A stretch of 64,000 nt of DNA from Ophioderma brevispina. Taxonomy: Eukaryota; Echinodermata; Ophiuroidea; Amphilepidida; Ophiodermatidae. Made by a program: the position numbers and the translations under genes. Position 1 is the stretch's first letter. Each line of letters starts with the position of its first letter. Where the stretch lies: positions 35,599-99,598 of the forward strand of contig JAMKCH010049077.1 in assembly GCA_023653785.1 (NCBI GenBank). The letters run 5' to 3'. The notes below the pieces were generated by a model. That model ran no database searches and was not told the origin of the DNA. It was given only the letters and a program-made list of their open reading frames with translations. Positions 21,665 through 33,703 of the stretch are shown here, piece after piece.

Positions 21665-22737
21665 TTTTATTAGGAATAGCGAATCATTTTTTATTTATGA
21701 ATAGTGAGCCTTTATTTTTTATTATGAATATCGAACCCTATTTCTATTATGAATAGCGAACCTTATTTCTATTATGAATAGCGAACTTATTTCTTATTAT
21801 GACTAGCGAACCTTATTTCTATGAATAGAATAGCGACCCTTATTTCTTATTATGAAAGCGAACCTTATTTCTTATTATGAATAGCGAACCTTAATTTCTA
21901 TTATGAATAGCGGACCTTATTCTTATTATGAATACGACCTAGTTTCTTATTATGAATAGCGAACCTTATTTCTTACTTATGAATAGCGACCCTTATTTCT
22001 TATTATGAATAGCGAACTTATTTCTTATTATGAATAGCGAACCTTATTTCTTATTATGATATCGAACCTTATTTTTAGAATAGCGAACCTTATTTCTTAT
22101 TATGAATAGCGAACCTATTTCTTATGATGAATAGCGAACCTTATTTCGTATTATGAATAGCGAACCTTTTTTATATTTTATGAATAGCGAACCTTTATTT
22201 TTCATTAGGAATAGCGGAACCTTATTTCTTATTATGAATACCGAACCTTTATTCTTTATGAATATCGAACCTTATTTTTTTATTATATAGCGAACCTTAT
22301 TTCTTTTATGAGTAGCGAACCTTTTTTATATTTTATGAATCGCAAACCTTTATTTTATATGAATACCGACCCGTATTTCTTATTATGAATAGTCGAACCT
22401 TTATTTATTTTATGAATAGCGAACCTTTATTTGTTTTAATTATGATAGCGAACCTTATTGTCTATTAATAGTCGACCTTTTTATTTTATGAGGCGACCTT
22501 ATTTTCTTATATGAATAGCGAACCTCTTTTTATTATGAATAGCGAACCTTTATTTTTGTTTTAAAATAGCGAACGCTTATTTCTTATTATGAATAGTGAC
22601 CTAGTGTTTTTATTTATGATGCGAACCTTTTCTCATTATAAATAACTACCCTTTTTTATTTTATGAAGACGAACCTTTTTTTCTATTAGGAATAGCGAAT
22701 CTTTTATCAAATTATGAATACGAACTTATGTGCATTT
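21665..22737. repeat. Tandem array A' (right arm)
   Basis: About 40 units of roughly 26 bp read GAATAGCGAACCTTATTTCT followed by TATTAT. The core GAATAGCGAACCTT is the reverse complement of the core of array A at 773-1008. It is the outermost component of the right arm and about four times longer than A. Confidence 0.93.
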
Positions 22738-24029
22738 TTACTCCAGACTAAAGAATGGAAAGACACCAAACTGGCATAGACGCATCAATTGTGCGTAGGA
22801 TAATTTAATCTAAACAAGCATTCGTACAGTTGGAGGAACCAACAACAATGACATCCAACAAGATAAAGCCCAGGTTCTTGCGAGTCCTGGAATAACTCGG
22901 ATACTCGCATCAGAACCTGTAACATACCGGCCTCCGGACGTAGGCCATCATCGCAAGCAGCCATCCCCACCGAACGCATCCCTCCGGACGCTGCGAGTGT
23001 GCGCTCACCACAAGCACAACAAAGGTGTTAAATCCTTGCAAGTATGCGATTCGAAGCGGAAATCGCAGATTTGCAACCGGAATTTTCAACCCGGGTTTAA
23101 CAATAGAACATTGGTTTCCCTCAATATAACATGATTAAGTACAATTATTATTTTTGGCCTAACAATTTAGAGCAATGGCCTATCCCAAATGTAGCCTATA
23201 TATTGAGCCAAAAGACCCCTCTGGCCAGCAAATGTTGGCCTAAATTCACGTAAAATAAAACCTATATTACAATTATATAGGCCCTTAATGCAAGAAAGAT
23301 GGCAAACTAATACAATTTGTGCACTTGTTGCCAAATTTTTCATTTTCCGCCACTACCACTTGCACCAAAACGTGGAAAAATGGTAAAAATAGAAAACATA
23401 AAAGCAATATTTAATTCCAAAGCGTGGAATATATGCAAAATGCGATATATTTAAAACATAAAAATACTAGGGAGCACCAATGCAACTTAGTTGCAGCATC
23501 TCAAAGAATACCATGAACAACAATTAGGCATCGTTAATAATACTATAACCCTAGCAACAATTTCTTGGCCATTGCGTACGCACGCGTTGCATATTGCTTG
23601 AACTGCGACTACGTATAACCCAGATGTGCGCCCGTTTTGGCGGAGAAGCGGGCGTACCTAGTAACTTGGCCAAGGATTAACTACTCCGATTATAAATTTG
23701 GAAATAGCGAATAACAGCAAACTGGAAATGGGGGGAGGGTGGGAAAAATATTATACGGAAGTTTGAGAAAGGAAGAAACCATCCTATACACATGAAGCAC
23801 TGATAAGTTGTGACTGACAGACACGAAGCCCATACAACTGACAAGGGCATGCAATGATTCGATTGGATGCTGAGGCCTGAAGGTGAGCGATTATGGAGAA
23901 GGTCGCATTGAGGATGCTATATAGCATAACACACATCGGTGATCAATGGAGCATAACGAGCAACACCAAGACGCGAAGTGCTTCTTTTTCGACAGGCGCA
24001 AACTAGTTTTCCTTACTATGGACTTCGGA
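22738..24029. other. Insertion-like interval splitting array A'
   Basis: Non-repeat sequence of 1.3 kb separates A' from a short remnant of the same array at 24030. No inverted ends, reading frame or family was recognised. A frame of 64 codons at 22785-22979 on the minus strand has no known motif. Confidence 0.45.
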
Positions 24030-24087
24030 AAACATTATTGTGAATAGCGAACTTATTAATAGCGAACCTTATGAATAGCGGGCGGCC
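24030..24087. repeat. Array A' remnant
   Basis: Two to three further A' cores (GTGAATAGCGAACTTATTAA, TAGCGAACCTTATGAATAGC) occur before GGCGGCCCC. The array complex therefore once extended to at least 24.09 kb. Confidence 0.8.
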
Positions 24088-25593
24088 CCGTTTATAGATG
24101 ATGTGACTCAATGTTTTACAACGCAACTTTAGCACCTGGTCTACTGCCGTGATCACAATACAGCTACAGCACTAGGCCTATTCAATGGCCTATGTATACG
24201 GTATTTTTGTTGAATATAAGGATTGAGCGCGAATTGTAAAAGCACAAGCCCTACATGTGCTCACGCATACCGACTGCTGGACAGCGCTTTGTTTCTGCCC
24301 GGCGGTGATGTCACATGGCACATCGTCTATAGGGAAAATATGTCGCTTCAAACTTCAAAGAAATTACAAATACAATTACATTCATGCCTATTATGTCTTT
24401 TAAGAGAAGATGACACATAATGAGCAGGTCACTGTCAACCAAGCACGTACAACTCTTTCAATACAATTACAAATGAAGAAGCGCCGCTCCATTACTCTCA
24501 TTTATGAATGGTGACGTCATATTTATGATTACAGCTTGGGGAGATTTTGGAAATTCCTCCATGTTTTCATGACGTTCTAGAGACTTTTAGACCTCAGCTT
24601 GTCAAAATTAAATGACGCAATGATAATGGGAAAATCCGGTTGGTCTCGGCTTCGGAAGCTGAACAACAGAATTTAAATAAGACTTTCCGTTGTTGAGTGT
24701 GTGTGTTGTTTTTCAGTTTGTAACGTTGCGCCATGAGTCAATCCGGGAAATTGAGGGTTGAAAAGTACTCTAAATATCGCAGATTATGTAGCGATAAATG
24801 TGACTAGTGAGATGAACTATCTGTGTCAGTATTACTTAGGTCATTCCTGAACCCACAGTGTATCATTGCAAGGTGACATTCACTTTATAAGTGACAATGG
24901 AAATATGCATGGCTATTTCGGCAGTGGAACCACGTTTGAAATGGGAATTGAAAGGACCGTTTGATGGCGGTCAAATATATGCGCGGGGAAACGTGTTTGT
25001 GGGCGCGATCAAACTGTTGCATGGACACGTACAATGTACCCACATTCGATTGGGTGTATATTTAGGTCAGTCACCCAAATGTACTACACATGCGCGAATC
25101 AGCGGTGACTTTGTCACTAAAATTGTTATACAGGCGTCAAGGGAGAGCTTTGTTTGTGCCAAGGTCTTCTGGTACGCGATATTGATCAGTGGGTATCGCT
25201 TCATCGATAGTCGCTTCCTACATCGTATGTATAATACCAAGACCACATCACAGTCATTTGTTAATGGTACCAGACGATGGACAGATCTTTGAAACTTTGA
25301 GGGGAAAAGGGTCAAATTTCAATAGATTGTAGGTAAAATTCTCTCTATGTTTTGAAATTCTAAAATGCTTGTTGGGAATGTCGTGAATACAAAACTTTTC
25401 TTTCACGATTTTTCCAACACCTCTACCTTTTCTAATTAATTAAACCGGTGTCTAAGCTTTGAAGACAGTAGTTAAAACGGTGACTTATAGATCAATTGCT
25501 TAGCTTGTCAGCTTTGGCCACAGGTATTCATCAATAAGAGAAGCAGACCCAGCCTAGCTAAAAGATGTAAAAGGGAGCTGTTAAAGTGACCAG
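24088..25593. other. Gene-poor interval
   Basis: AT-rich. It contains only the doubtful reading frame at 24897-25292 and no recognised RNA gene or repeat. Confidence 0.4.
24897..25292 (+). CDS. Unrecognised open frame, doubtful
   Basis: This frame of about 132 codons runs from a Met (MEICMAISAV) to a stop after RRWTDL. It is among the longest non-repetitive frames in the window that are not part of a retroelement. I recognise no domain, signal peptide or membrane segment. A second frame of 82 codons lies on the opposite strand over the same bases, which weakens the case for coding. No splice signals or neighbouring exons could be tied to it. It may be chance or part of an unknown exon. Confidence 0.12.
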   Translation: MEICMAISAVEPRLKWELKGPFDGGQIYARGNVFVGAIKLLHGHVQCTHIRLGVYLGQSPKCTTHARISGDFVTKIVIQASRESFVCAKVFWYAILISGYRFIDSRFLHRMYNTKTTSQSFVNGTRRWTDL

Positions 25594-25929
25594 GAGGAGA
25601 TTTTTTAGGGTACAATTTCTCTCAAATGGCACAGGATCGATTGTAGACCACTACCAAGAACGTTCCGACGGTTTATTGGACAAAAAAGTTACAAAAGAAA
25701 ACAGCAAACCTTGTTTTGAATTGCCAGCTATCGCAATCGTCCATAGAACACCTGCTTGACTTTCTGTCGTGCACGACAGAAAGTACTAACACCCATCTTA
25801 TTTACATAAAGCGGCCGCATTCGTCTTATTCACTTCAGGTGTGATCGAATAATTTGCAAAGCATTCAAATATGCAAACAAAACCGGGTTCGAAAAAAAAA
25901 TGGGGGCGCTTCTTTTGGAAATCTCCTCA
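25594..25929. mobile_element. 340-bp element with central palindrome, copy 2
   Basis: Same family and orientation as 20967-21305. It begins GGAGGAGATTTTTT and ends TTTTGGAAATCTCCTC. The perfect palindrome is at 25759-25784. Divergence between the copies is moderate, with small indels. Confidence 0.88.
25759..25784. repeat. 26-bp perfect palindrome, copy 2
   Basis: The half-site ACTTTCTGTCGTG is followed by its exact reverse complement. It differs from copy 1 at one position in each half, and the two changes compensate each other. Confidence 0.95.
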
Positions 25930-27883
25930 TGCTCTTTAAAAACTATGATTCCGGTGGTGTAAGAAGGTGTTGTAGGCTTTATAAAGAGTGGAAAAAGTGT
26001 AGTTGGTAACTGTAATGTATCGCTAAACGGTTATTTTACGTTTTGCACGATGTCCGCAGTCGTCACAGATGAGCGGTGTTTCCCCAGCGGTTTGGTCAGA
26101 TTGATATAATGTTTCTTTTCGGTGTGCATGCGCGAGGAGAAAATAATTTATTTCGTTTGAGCACGAAATTAGAAATAAACTCACTGAACTTGCCTGTTAA
26201 ACTTGAAGATTTGATCTGTGAACTAATAGTCACATCAAATGACTTGGCAAGTATTACAAATCAGTCCAGTTGTGATTTGGAAAAAAAAATCGCCTTGACA
26301 AGGTTGTAAGTTTATATCAGTCATTTACATCAAATTAGAACTTCTACCGTCTGTAAAGTGCAAAATTCAGCAACCCCACAGGCAAAATTTATTATTAACT
26401 TCAGCAATTTGCAGCAATGTCAAGCAATTTGGGTGAGACTTGGTTTCACCGCATTGTGATATTTTTTTCATATCATGCTTAGTAGGCCTTAAATGTCAGA
26501 GTCACTGCGTAATATTATAACCCGTTGACATGTTAAGCCAGGGGGATGGGGGGGGGGGGTTGTCAGATCATGAGTATTTAACCACGTGAACATGTTAACA
26601 CCCGGGGGGGTGGGGGCACTGACCATTTCAGAAGTGTAGGTATTGTAATGTAAGGCAGTGTAATAACACCCCTTCCATTTTCAGCAACACAGTCACCAAA
26701 CTACCCAATTAAAATTTATTTAAAAAGTGTTTATATAACCAGGGGCGGCGTAAGATTCTTTCGAGGGGGGGGGGGGGGTTTGATTTTATTGGAGGGAAGT
26801 GAAAAATTCTGTGGCAGGGCAAAATCTAAACAATTTTAAAAACCAATTATGGCTCCAAATCGCTTTTTGGCCAAAAATTTGATTTAAATCCCCAAATCTG
26901 CTGATTAAAGGTTATGCTGGCAATGAGGATTTCAATTTCCTTCGTGGCCATCACTTTCAAATAAGCACAGAGTTTACAGGCTTGACACTCATCCTATACG
27001 TGACAAATCGAGTATACACTTAGTTCAATTTCATGGCCACAGCTCATAACCCAACTCACTATAAAAAGATGCAACCTGGTGTCAGGTATGAGTCATGATA
27101 CTCAGAATGATAAGGTAAGTTCAGTTATGAAGGTATATAAGGAGGTCAAAATTGTCCATGGAATGACATATAATTAGTAAAAATCACAGCTTATATACAT
27201 GCTAGCAAACAAGGCCCATTGGGATGAGTTTGATACAGTTATTATGACCTGTGTTTTCAGTGTAAGTACACATTAGTTCCAATGCATTAGCAGTGGATGG
27301 AGGTTTTGCTTTTAATAAATTAAATTAACATATTAACATGTCAAATTTTGAAACATTCTGTCTCACCCTCCCCCCCCTATAGCATAGGCCTTCAACGGGC
27401 GGCTCAGGGAAGGGGAAAGGGTGGGAAGGCAACAATGTTTAATGCAAATAATCAGGATTTGAATGTTGTGTGTGTTTTTTTCTCATAAAAATGTGGATAA
27501 AAGAGGGTGGTTAATAGGTACACATCACAACTTTTTTTTTAAATCACAAATTCCATAATTTGCTTCAATTTCAAGAAAAACAATAGACACGATAAAGTCT
27601 ATATTGAAAAATCCAATGTTTTAGTTATTACTGTTTTTACTAATAAAGGAGACTTTCAAACAGCGGTGCCAAAAAATGGAGAGGGGGTCGCAAATTGAGT
27701 GAGCAGCTTTCCTTGTACATCGTTCTCTTTATTGAAAATTCGATTTACCTCTACTGACATTAGTGAAAATGCACATTTGATTGTCATTTACGACCCAGTA
27801 TTCTGCCAATAAGGGTCCGATTTCTCATTAAACAAATGTTTTAGGTAATAGATAGAAATAATAAGGTTTGCAGTAGTATTTAG
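25930..27883. other. Gene-poor interval with G runs
   Basis: No gene recognised. G runs lie at about 26547, 26605 and 26766. The word CATGTTAA followed by a G-rich stretch occurs twice (26530 and 26592), suggesting a small duplicated or decayed element end. Confidence 0.4.
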
Positions 27884-27985
27884 GATTCATAATGTACCTC
27901 GGCCGGAAAAAATGAAATAATTGACTCGGCTGACGGCATCGTCCATTATTATTTTTGCCCGACCTCCGACACATTATTGCCCATA
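27884..27985. repeat. Short hairpin element, copy 2
   Basis: TTCATAATGTACCTCGGCCG and AAAAATGAAATAATTG pair with CCATTATTATTTTTGCCCGA and CGACACATTATTGCCCATAA. It is the same family as 10778-10864. Confidence 0.75.
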
Positions 27986-28124
27986 AAGGATACTGCATCA
28001 CCCTTTATTTTAATTATTAAACAGCTTTGAAAATGTAAGCAATTCATTGGCTGAGGCCCGGGTTCAATTCCCAATTTGAACCCAGGTAGAACGCCCTGCG
28101 TATTGACGTTATTTTTAGGTGAAG

Positions 28125-28230
28125 CCCCGGGGGGGGGGGGGGCACGGATCCAGGTGGATATCATGCTCGTGTATGGACTCACAAACGTACCGCAGCCCCT
28201 AAGCGCGTATTTCACTTGGGGGGGGGGGGG
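28125..28230. mobile_element. End fragment of the G-tract transposon family
   Basis: CCCCGGGGG, then CAGGTGGATATCATGCTCGT, GTATGGACTCACAAACGTAC and AAGCGCGTATTTCACTT match the left end at 7587-7680. It is flanked by a second G run at about 28218. No matching right end could be assigned, so this is a truncated or solo end. Confidence 0.75.
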
Positions 28231-31200
28231 TTCTCAGTTGGTGGGTAGGGACGCCCTACGAGAGTCTGGAAGTAGGGACCATAGCAATACCATTTTTGCC
28301 ACAAACGGGACCCATAGCTATATCAAAGGATGCAAATTTTTGGGCCAAATTTAACTCAAACGTTGCCCCTTTCCTCAAAATTATGACAGATTTAAGCAAA
28401 CATCTTGGAAAATTTTGACTCTCAGATTGGAGGAAATTGGACTAATTTTCCAACACTTTTAGAAAAAAATTGGAATCCGATTGAGAAAAAATTGGGACAA
28501 TTTTTGGGAGAAATTTTGGAAAATGCCCCATTGACCATACCAAAATGGACATATAGCAATGGGGTACATTGATATACAAGAAGGCGAAAAAAGGAGACTG
28601 AGGATGTGGCAAGTCCCGTATGATATTTGTTTGAGAACTACCCCGCCGGACTATACCCAACCCTATGCATCATACGCTGCTATTAATGCCCATTTGTAGG
28701 TAAAAAAATGGTAAAAATATGCAAGACAAAAATTGTGATTCTCTTCATTGTATGATGCTTTATCCTTTTCAACCATGACCCGAATAGTCTCATGCTCAAG
28801 TTAGAAGTCATCCCTACCCAAATTCCAATCATACCTTATATTACGGCCCATGGTTAACCTTAATTCGTGGAACCATAGCTAAAAGGTTCAGACAAAATTG
28901 CGCGATTTTCTCCATAAAAATGTGCAAGAACATGGAAACAGTGTTGCTGTGTAAGTTACCTACCCCGATACATGAAGGAAATCTATACTCAATTATCGGA
29001 CCAGTATTGGCTAAAGTTATCGGTCCAATTATTATTGCTCATCGGCCCAAAATTGGACCAATATTGGCCAGGGCCCAATGTGGCACCAATTATGGGCCAC
29101 TTCTTGGTCATCGATATTGAACCAATAGGGAATATATCAATATTTTTGATGGCAAAATAAAATATTTTTCAACATGTTTATTTAAATAAAATTAATTAAA
29201 TAATTTGAGTAGTCAAATAGTTTATTTTTTTTATGAATTGGTATTAGACATTAAGGATGCCGTATGAAGCCGATTCTCCCACAAGATTATAGATGTTATT
29301 ATTCTTGTTCACCCAATGCGGTAACATAATGTGTAAGGGTCTAAAAACACTGTGATCTCACTTTAGCTTTTTTCTTTGACATAACCTGTTTTCATTATAT
29401 CCCTGGTATTAGAGTGTATGCAATGAACAAGTCAAGATAACATAACCCCTTGGCAGTACCATACTGGAGGACAAACATCCATTGCTGAGCATAGGTCCTT
29501 GATCGATACACAATTATCATGTGTTTTTAATGGTTTATCACAAACATTATCATTACATGTCCGGAAATCCTCTGTCACAGACCTCTTGGAAAAACTGTTG
29601 AGATTATGGGGTTATCATAGATGTATGTTGCATTGCATTACGCTCTCTAGTATATAGCACATCTACGTGTGCCACAAAAAAACAAAAAACTTGGTGCAGG
29701 CGCCATAAGCTTGAACAAAAAAAAGCAAACCGTGATACTATTATTTTGGTATAGTTTTCAATATGACGCCAACAATCAAGTACCCCGCAGAACCCGTTTT
29801 ACAAAAATGAGGAGCTGGTTAACACAGGACTGGCAATGAAGATACGAATGGCAAATACAATAGTGATGCATATCAAATTACTTGCCCTAATTCTTGCAGA
29901 ACAATTTCTACTGGATCAAATGACTGCATGTACATAAGTATTATTTAACTGATAATAATAAAAACATTATTATTGGTGATAATAAAATATGTTCAAGAAG
30001 ATATAAAAAGTATAAAGTCATCGACAACCCCCAATTACATAAATGTAAATGCGTTGGCCTGACAACTTGAGTGTTATGAAAATAATGTTACATTTCTCAA
30101 CTTTATGAAAGTAAAACCTATGTTTTCAACACCAAACTCAATAATAATATCAGTCTATGTCATTGTGTCATTAAGTTTTTGGTTAGATAACACTCTTTGT
30201 AGCTGCAGTCAAAAATGATGATGACTGATTAGCTCTAATCCAATTTGCAGTATCCAGTTATTTGGACAAGTACGAAGAGTCTTGTTGATCATACCTTCCT
30301 AATTCAATTTTTTAAGTGTGCCCTAATTCTTACAGAAACAGTTTGTTATGCATTGTTTTAGCTTTTTTACCATGGAAACATTTATATGTTAATTATTTGT
30401 TGCCAGCACCGGTCTTTTAAAAAAGGGGAAATAGTGGTTGGACTTAGAGATATATTGGTGGTTATGGGCGCAAAACGTACGTATTTGTAGTTGAAAGCGC
30501 CTCAATTTGGTTAAATGGGGGGTCCTGCAAGTTACTGATTTCGTTGTTAATATCTTTAAAAATATGACTCTACCGTTATGGAAATTTTCAGGGATTTGTA
30601 ACAGTCCCTCTTACTTTACAACCAAACAATAATTAGTCACGTGCTTTGTTTAAACTGATGAGCATGCCACCAAGTGTTGCGTTTTTGCGGACACCCGGTT
30701 AATTTAAATGTTCATATTTGGTGTCCCAGAGAATTGTTGATTTAGCTTGAAGATGTCATTTTAAAGACCAGCAAGTCTTTTAACGCCAAAAGACCAAGAT
30801 GGGGAACCAATTTTAAACTTGGCAGTATTATGCCAATAGTCCCAAAGTGACTTGTTACAGAACCTAATTCACACCTACACTAAGATATAGCCTCTTGAGG
30901 TTGGTTCATGAACCGGTTAGGCACTGACAGTATGGGATGGAGATATCCTGAGGATTAGAAGCATTGTCGCCGTCACACCCCAACACAAACACACGTGCAA
31001 AATCCAACAAAAGGGGCAAAAAGGTCCATTTTTGTTATTTTGGCGGGGATTTTGTCCATTAAAATGGTGCCAAGGTGTAGAGTACAATTGACAAGAAGTC
31101 AACGTTTTTTGAGGAGATGTTCAAAAAGGACACTTTTAGGGGTTGGTTAGGTCTGCTTTTACCAAAAATCCACATTTTCAAAAGTTCCCGCAGCCCGCTA

Positions 31201-31539
31201 AACAAGGAGTTTCACAAAGTACCGTAAACAAGTACAAGTAAATTTGATCGGTCTAAAAAAGTACCCACAAGTATGGTATAAGTGTAAAATTCCTACCCTA
31301 ATAAGTATATATTGGACCCCTAATGCAAGTAGAAATTGGTGTCTTTGTAGGCTATAATGAATAGACTATTTACACAAAATGAGCCGAATACCGAATATGA
31401 TTACAAATCGAAACAGAAAATCATACTTCTAATGCAATTCAAATAGTCCGGTTCATCAAGTGTGAAAAGTACACCCTTTTTTCCAGGATTTCTGCTAACA
31501 CTTTCACGTCTGTAGTATGATCGTGTACAATCTGGAGAA
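28231..31539. other. Gene-poor interval
   Basis: No recognised gene. A short degenerate repeat of the word ATTGGACCAATATTGGCC lies at about 28995-29115. Elsewhere the sequence is AT-rich and without structure I can name. Confidence 0.4.
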
Positions 31540-31620
31540 AAAAATACCTCTTTTACGTGTTTCTTTTGGCGCGCTTGATATCCCCTTATCAATTGACAGT
31601 GACCCCCCTCCCCCCAGGTT
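31540..31620. mobile_element. Divergent end fragment of the G-tract family
   Basis: On the minus strand CCTGGGGGGAGGGGG is followed by GGGGATATCAAGCGCGCC and AAACACGTAAAAG, resembling the ends at 7587 and 28125. Nearby text such as AAAAAGTACCCACAAGTA (31255-31275) resembles the interior of that family. Confidence 0.5.
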
Positions 31621-32076
31621 CTGGATGGAAAGAGTAATTAAAACATCCACAAATATGAATGAGACTGAAGAGATAACTAAGTATACTAACTTTTGTCTCG
31701 GTAGTGCAAATCGTGGTTGTTTCACGGTTATTAACAATTCTTCATGGATTTGGTATAATCCATCAACCATCAACCCATTTTCTCTGGCACATTTTCATAA
31801 AACAAATTGGTACTTAGCCATGGGAATTAACAGGCAAGTTATAATGGAGGTGTGTTAGGGTTCACTATATATGTGCAAAAAAACTGAGGCCTAGCTCTTG
31901 CTTTGGACAAGGAATGAGGGTCGAATAGACAAAATTTATGCAGTTATTGTTTTAATTAGTTATTTGCATATACCAAGAAACAAAAGCTCCTATAAAAACA
32001 TAAACAATATTCAGTGGGAAATTTGCCCACATTTGTACCAAGGTCGATATATTGGAGAGGTATGACCGCTTTGACA

Positions 32077-32112
32077 TTTGACCTTGGTCAAGGTCACTGT
32101 AGGTCAACGAAA
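32077..32112. promoter_or_regulatory. Inverted pair of TCAAGGTCA-like half-sites
   Basis: The text TTGACCTTGGTCAAGGTCAC contains the extended nuclear receptor half-site TCAAGGTCA and its inverse TGACCTTG, followed by a further GTAGGTCA. This is a sequence match only. Such words also occur in animal repeats and no gene is adjacent. Confidence 0.25.
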
Positions 32113-32255
32113 AATGCCAAATCGTTTTTCTGAATAGTCAGACCCAGTAGAATACATGATAGTGGTGAAAACAATTAACATGAACTTATAAAATCACTCT
32201 CTGGAGAACACAGGCCCCTCAACTATGTTAAGAATGAGAATCAAGGTATGATTTT

Positions 32256-32398
32256 GGGGCCGGTACTCTCTTTCCGACGAATTGAACCGGCGACACCATT
32301 ATTTTTGGTGGAGAACTCGGCCTCCGGCCTGCGTTCTTCCACTTAAAAATAATGTAGGCGCCTGGGTTTTCAATTCGTCGAAAGAGGTACCGGTGTCA
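32256..32398. repeat. 140-bp hairpin element
   Basis: GGCCGGTACTCTCTTTCCGA and CGAATTGAA pair with TTCAATTCGTCGAAAGAG and GGTACCGG. The inner arms CATTATTTTTGGTGGA and TCCACTTAAAAATAATG also pair. The loop carries GGCCTCCGGCC. Confidence 0.85.
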
Positions 32399-33703
32399 TA
32401 AACCACCGTGTCCGCGTGACTGAGTGCCTTACCACCCATCTAGGCATTGTTTTTCCTTGTGTGGTGTACGCATCACTTGTACCCAAAGGGCTCGTCGACA
32501 AGTCACGGTTCATTCCGTACATGTGACATGGTAGCTAGGACACTCTCTCATAGGGACACTCAATTTCGTCACCGGTTCCCAAATCATACATTTATTCTAT
32601 AAATAACAGTCCCAAGTGAGCAGAAAGATAAGAAAGCATATCGCTAAAATGCTAGCGCTGATTAAAATGTTATTAAAAATGGACATCAGAAATGAAAGAC
32701 AGCCAAGTCAAAATTGTTCCCAGTCTCCAAAATTATTATTACGGACTTTTAAAATAATATTGAGTGCAATTGATTACTATCGTTGCTAATAAGAACATAT
32801 CCCAATCAGTTTAAAAATGCCAGGTCTAAAAGCATGCTCTTGATCCGTTGGCCACAACTGATCACAAGAACCTTGATTAATGAGGAAAATGTATGCTTGC
32901 TTTTAGCTATATGTGATATTGTAGTTTTAACTATGTTCCTAGTTTAAATTATTCTAGTGAAATCCTACAGGCGCATCTGAGATATGAATCAAAAACCTTT
33001 GTGCAAATTGTGCTCAAGAGCCTAAACATTTTGTGAGCCAAAATTGACTGAATTAAACTGTCCGAACTGTATCAGCTTCTTTGGGCTAAAAGCCTTGTTC
33101 TATGATGTTGTTGTTTAAAGCTATACCTATGCGATATTGTTTTGAATTGGCTCGTGTTTTTTAGAATATACAAATGTGCGACTACAATGTACTCCTCTTA
33201 TGGTGTCCAAGGCAGGAAAAAAACTTACAACCAATGAAAACAAATACTAGAGTCCTTATAGTTCCACTTTTTCTTTTTATTTGTATGGTTCCAATGTTTA
33301 ATTGAAACACACTTCGTGTCAAGAAAATATCTGAGTATTGCCTTAAATGTAAAAAGTGTAAAAATCGTCGCCGCCGCATAGGGCTATGAGCAATTCTAAT
33401 TTTAAAAGCTATGCGCGAGGCAAGTGAGGACAATTTTTGTTGCGGTCTTAAATTAACACATGCTATCGAACATGGCAAGTCGTAAAAAGTTTAGACACAA
33501 AAATAGAACATATAATAGTATTGTAAACACTAAACAAAAAACGATAGTAAGAATTGATCATTCGTTATTTTTTCGTGAAAACTTTTACATAGTTGGCAGA
33601 GCGAAGTGTCGACAAATTGGGAAGGTTCCAAGTTAAAATTATTTTATTTTTTTTATTTTTTGTATTCTTATTATTTTGTTGTTTTATTATAAAGAATAAA
33701 AAT

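Larger units (their letters stand above)
31621..33703. other. Gene-poor interval
   Basis: It holds the hairpin at 32256-32398 and a nuclear-receptor-like motif cluster at 32077-32112, and otherwise nothing recognised. Confidence 0.4.

Noticed and set aside
24897..25292. A confident protein-coding gene
   Set aside because: No domain, no splice context, and an overlapping frame on the other strand; kept only as a doubtful frame.
28125..31620. A 3.5-kb full element with G-tract ends at 28125 and 31620
   Set aside because: The ends are only partly similar and the flanking 8-mers do not match, so they are treated as separate fragments.
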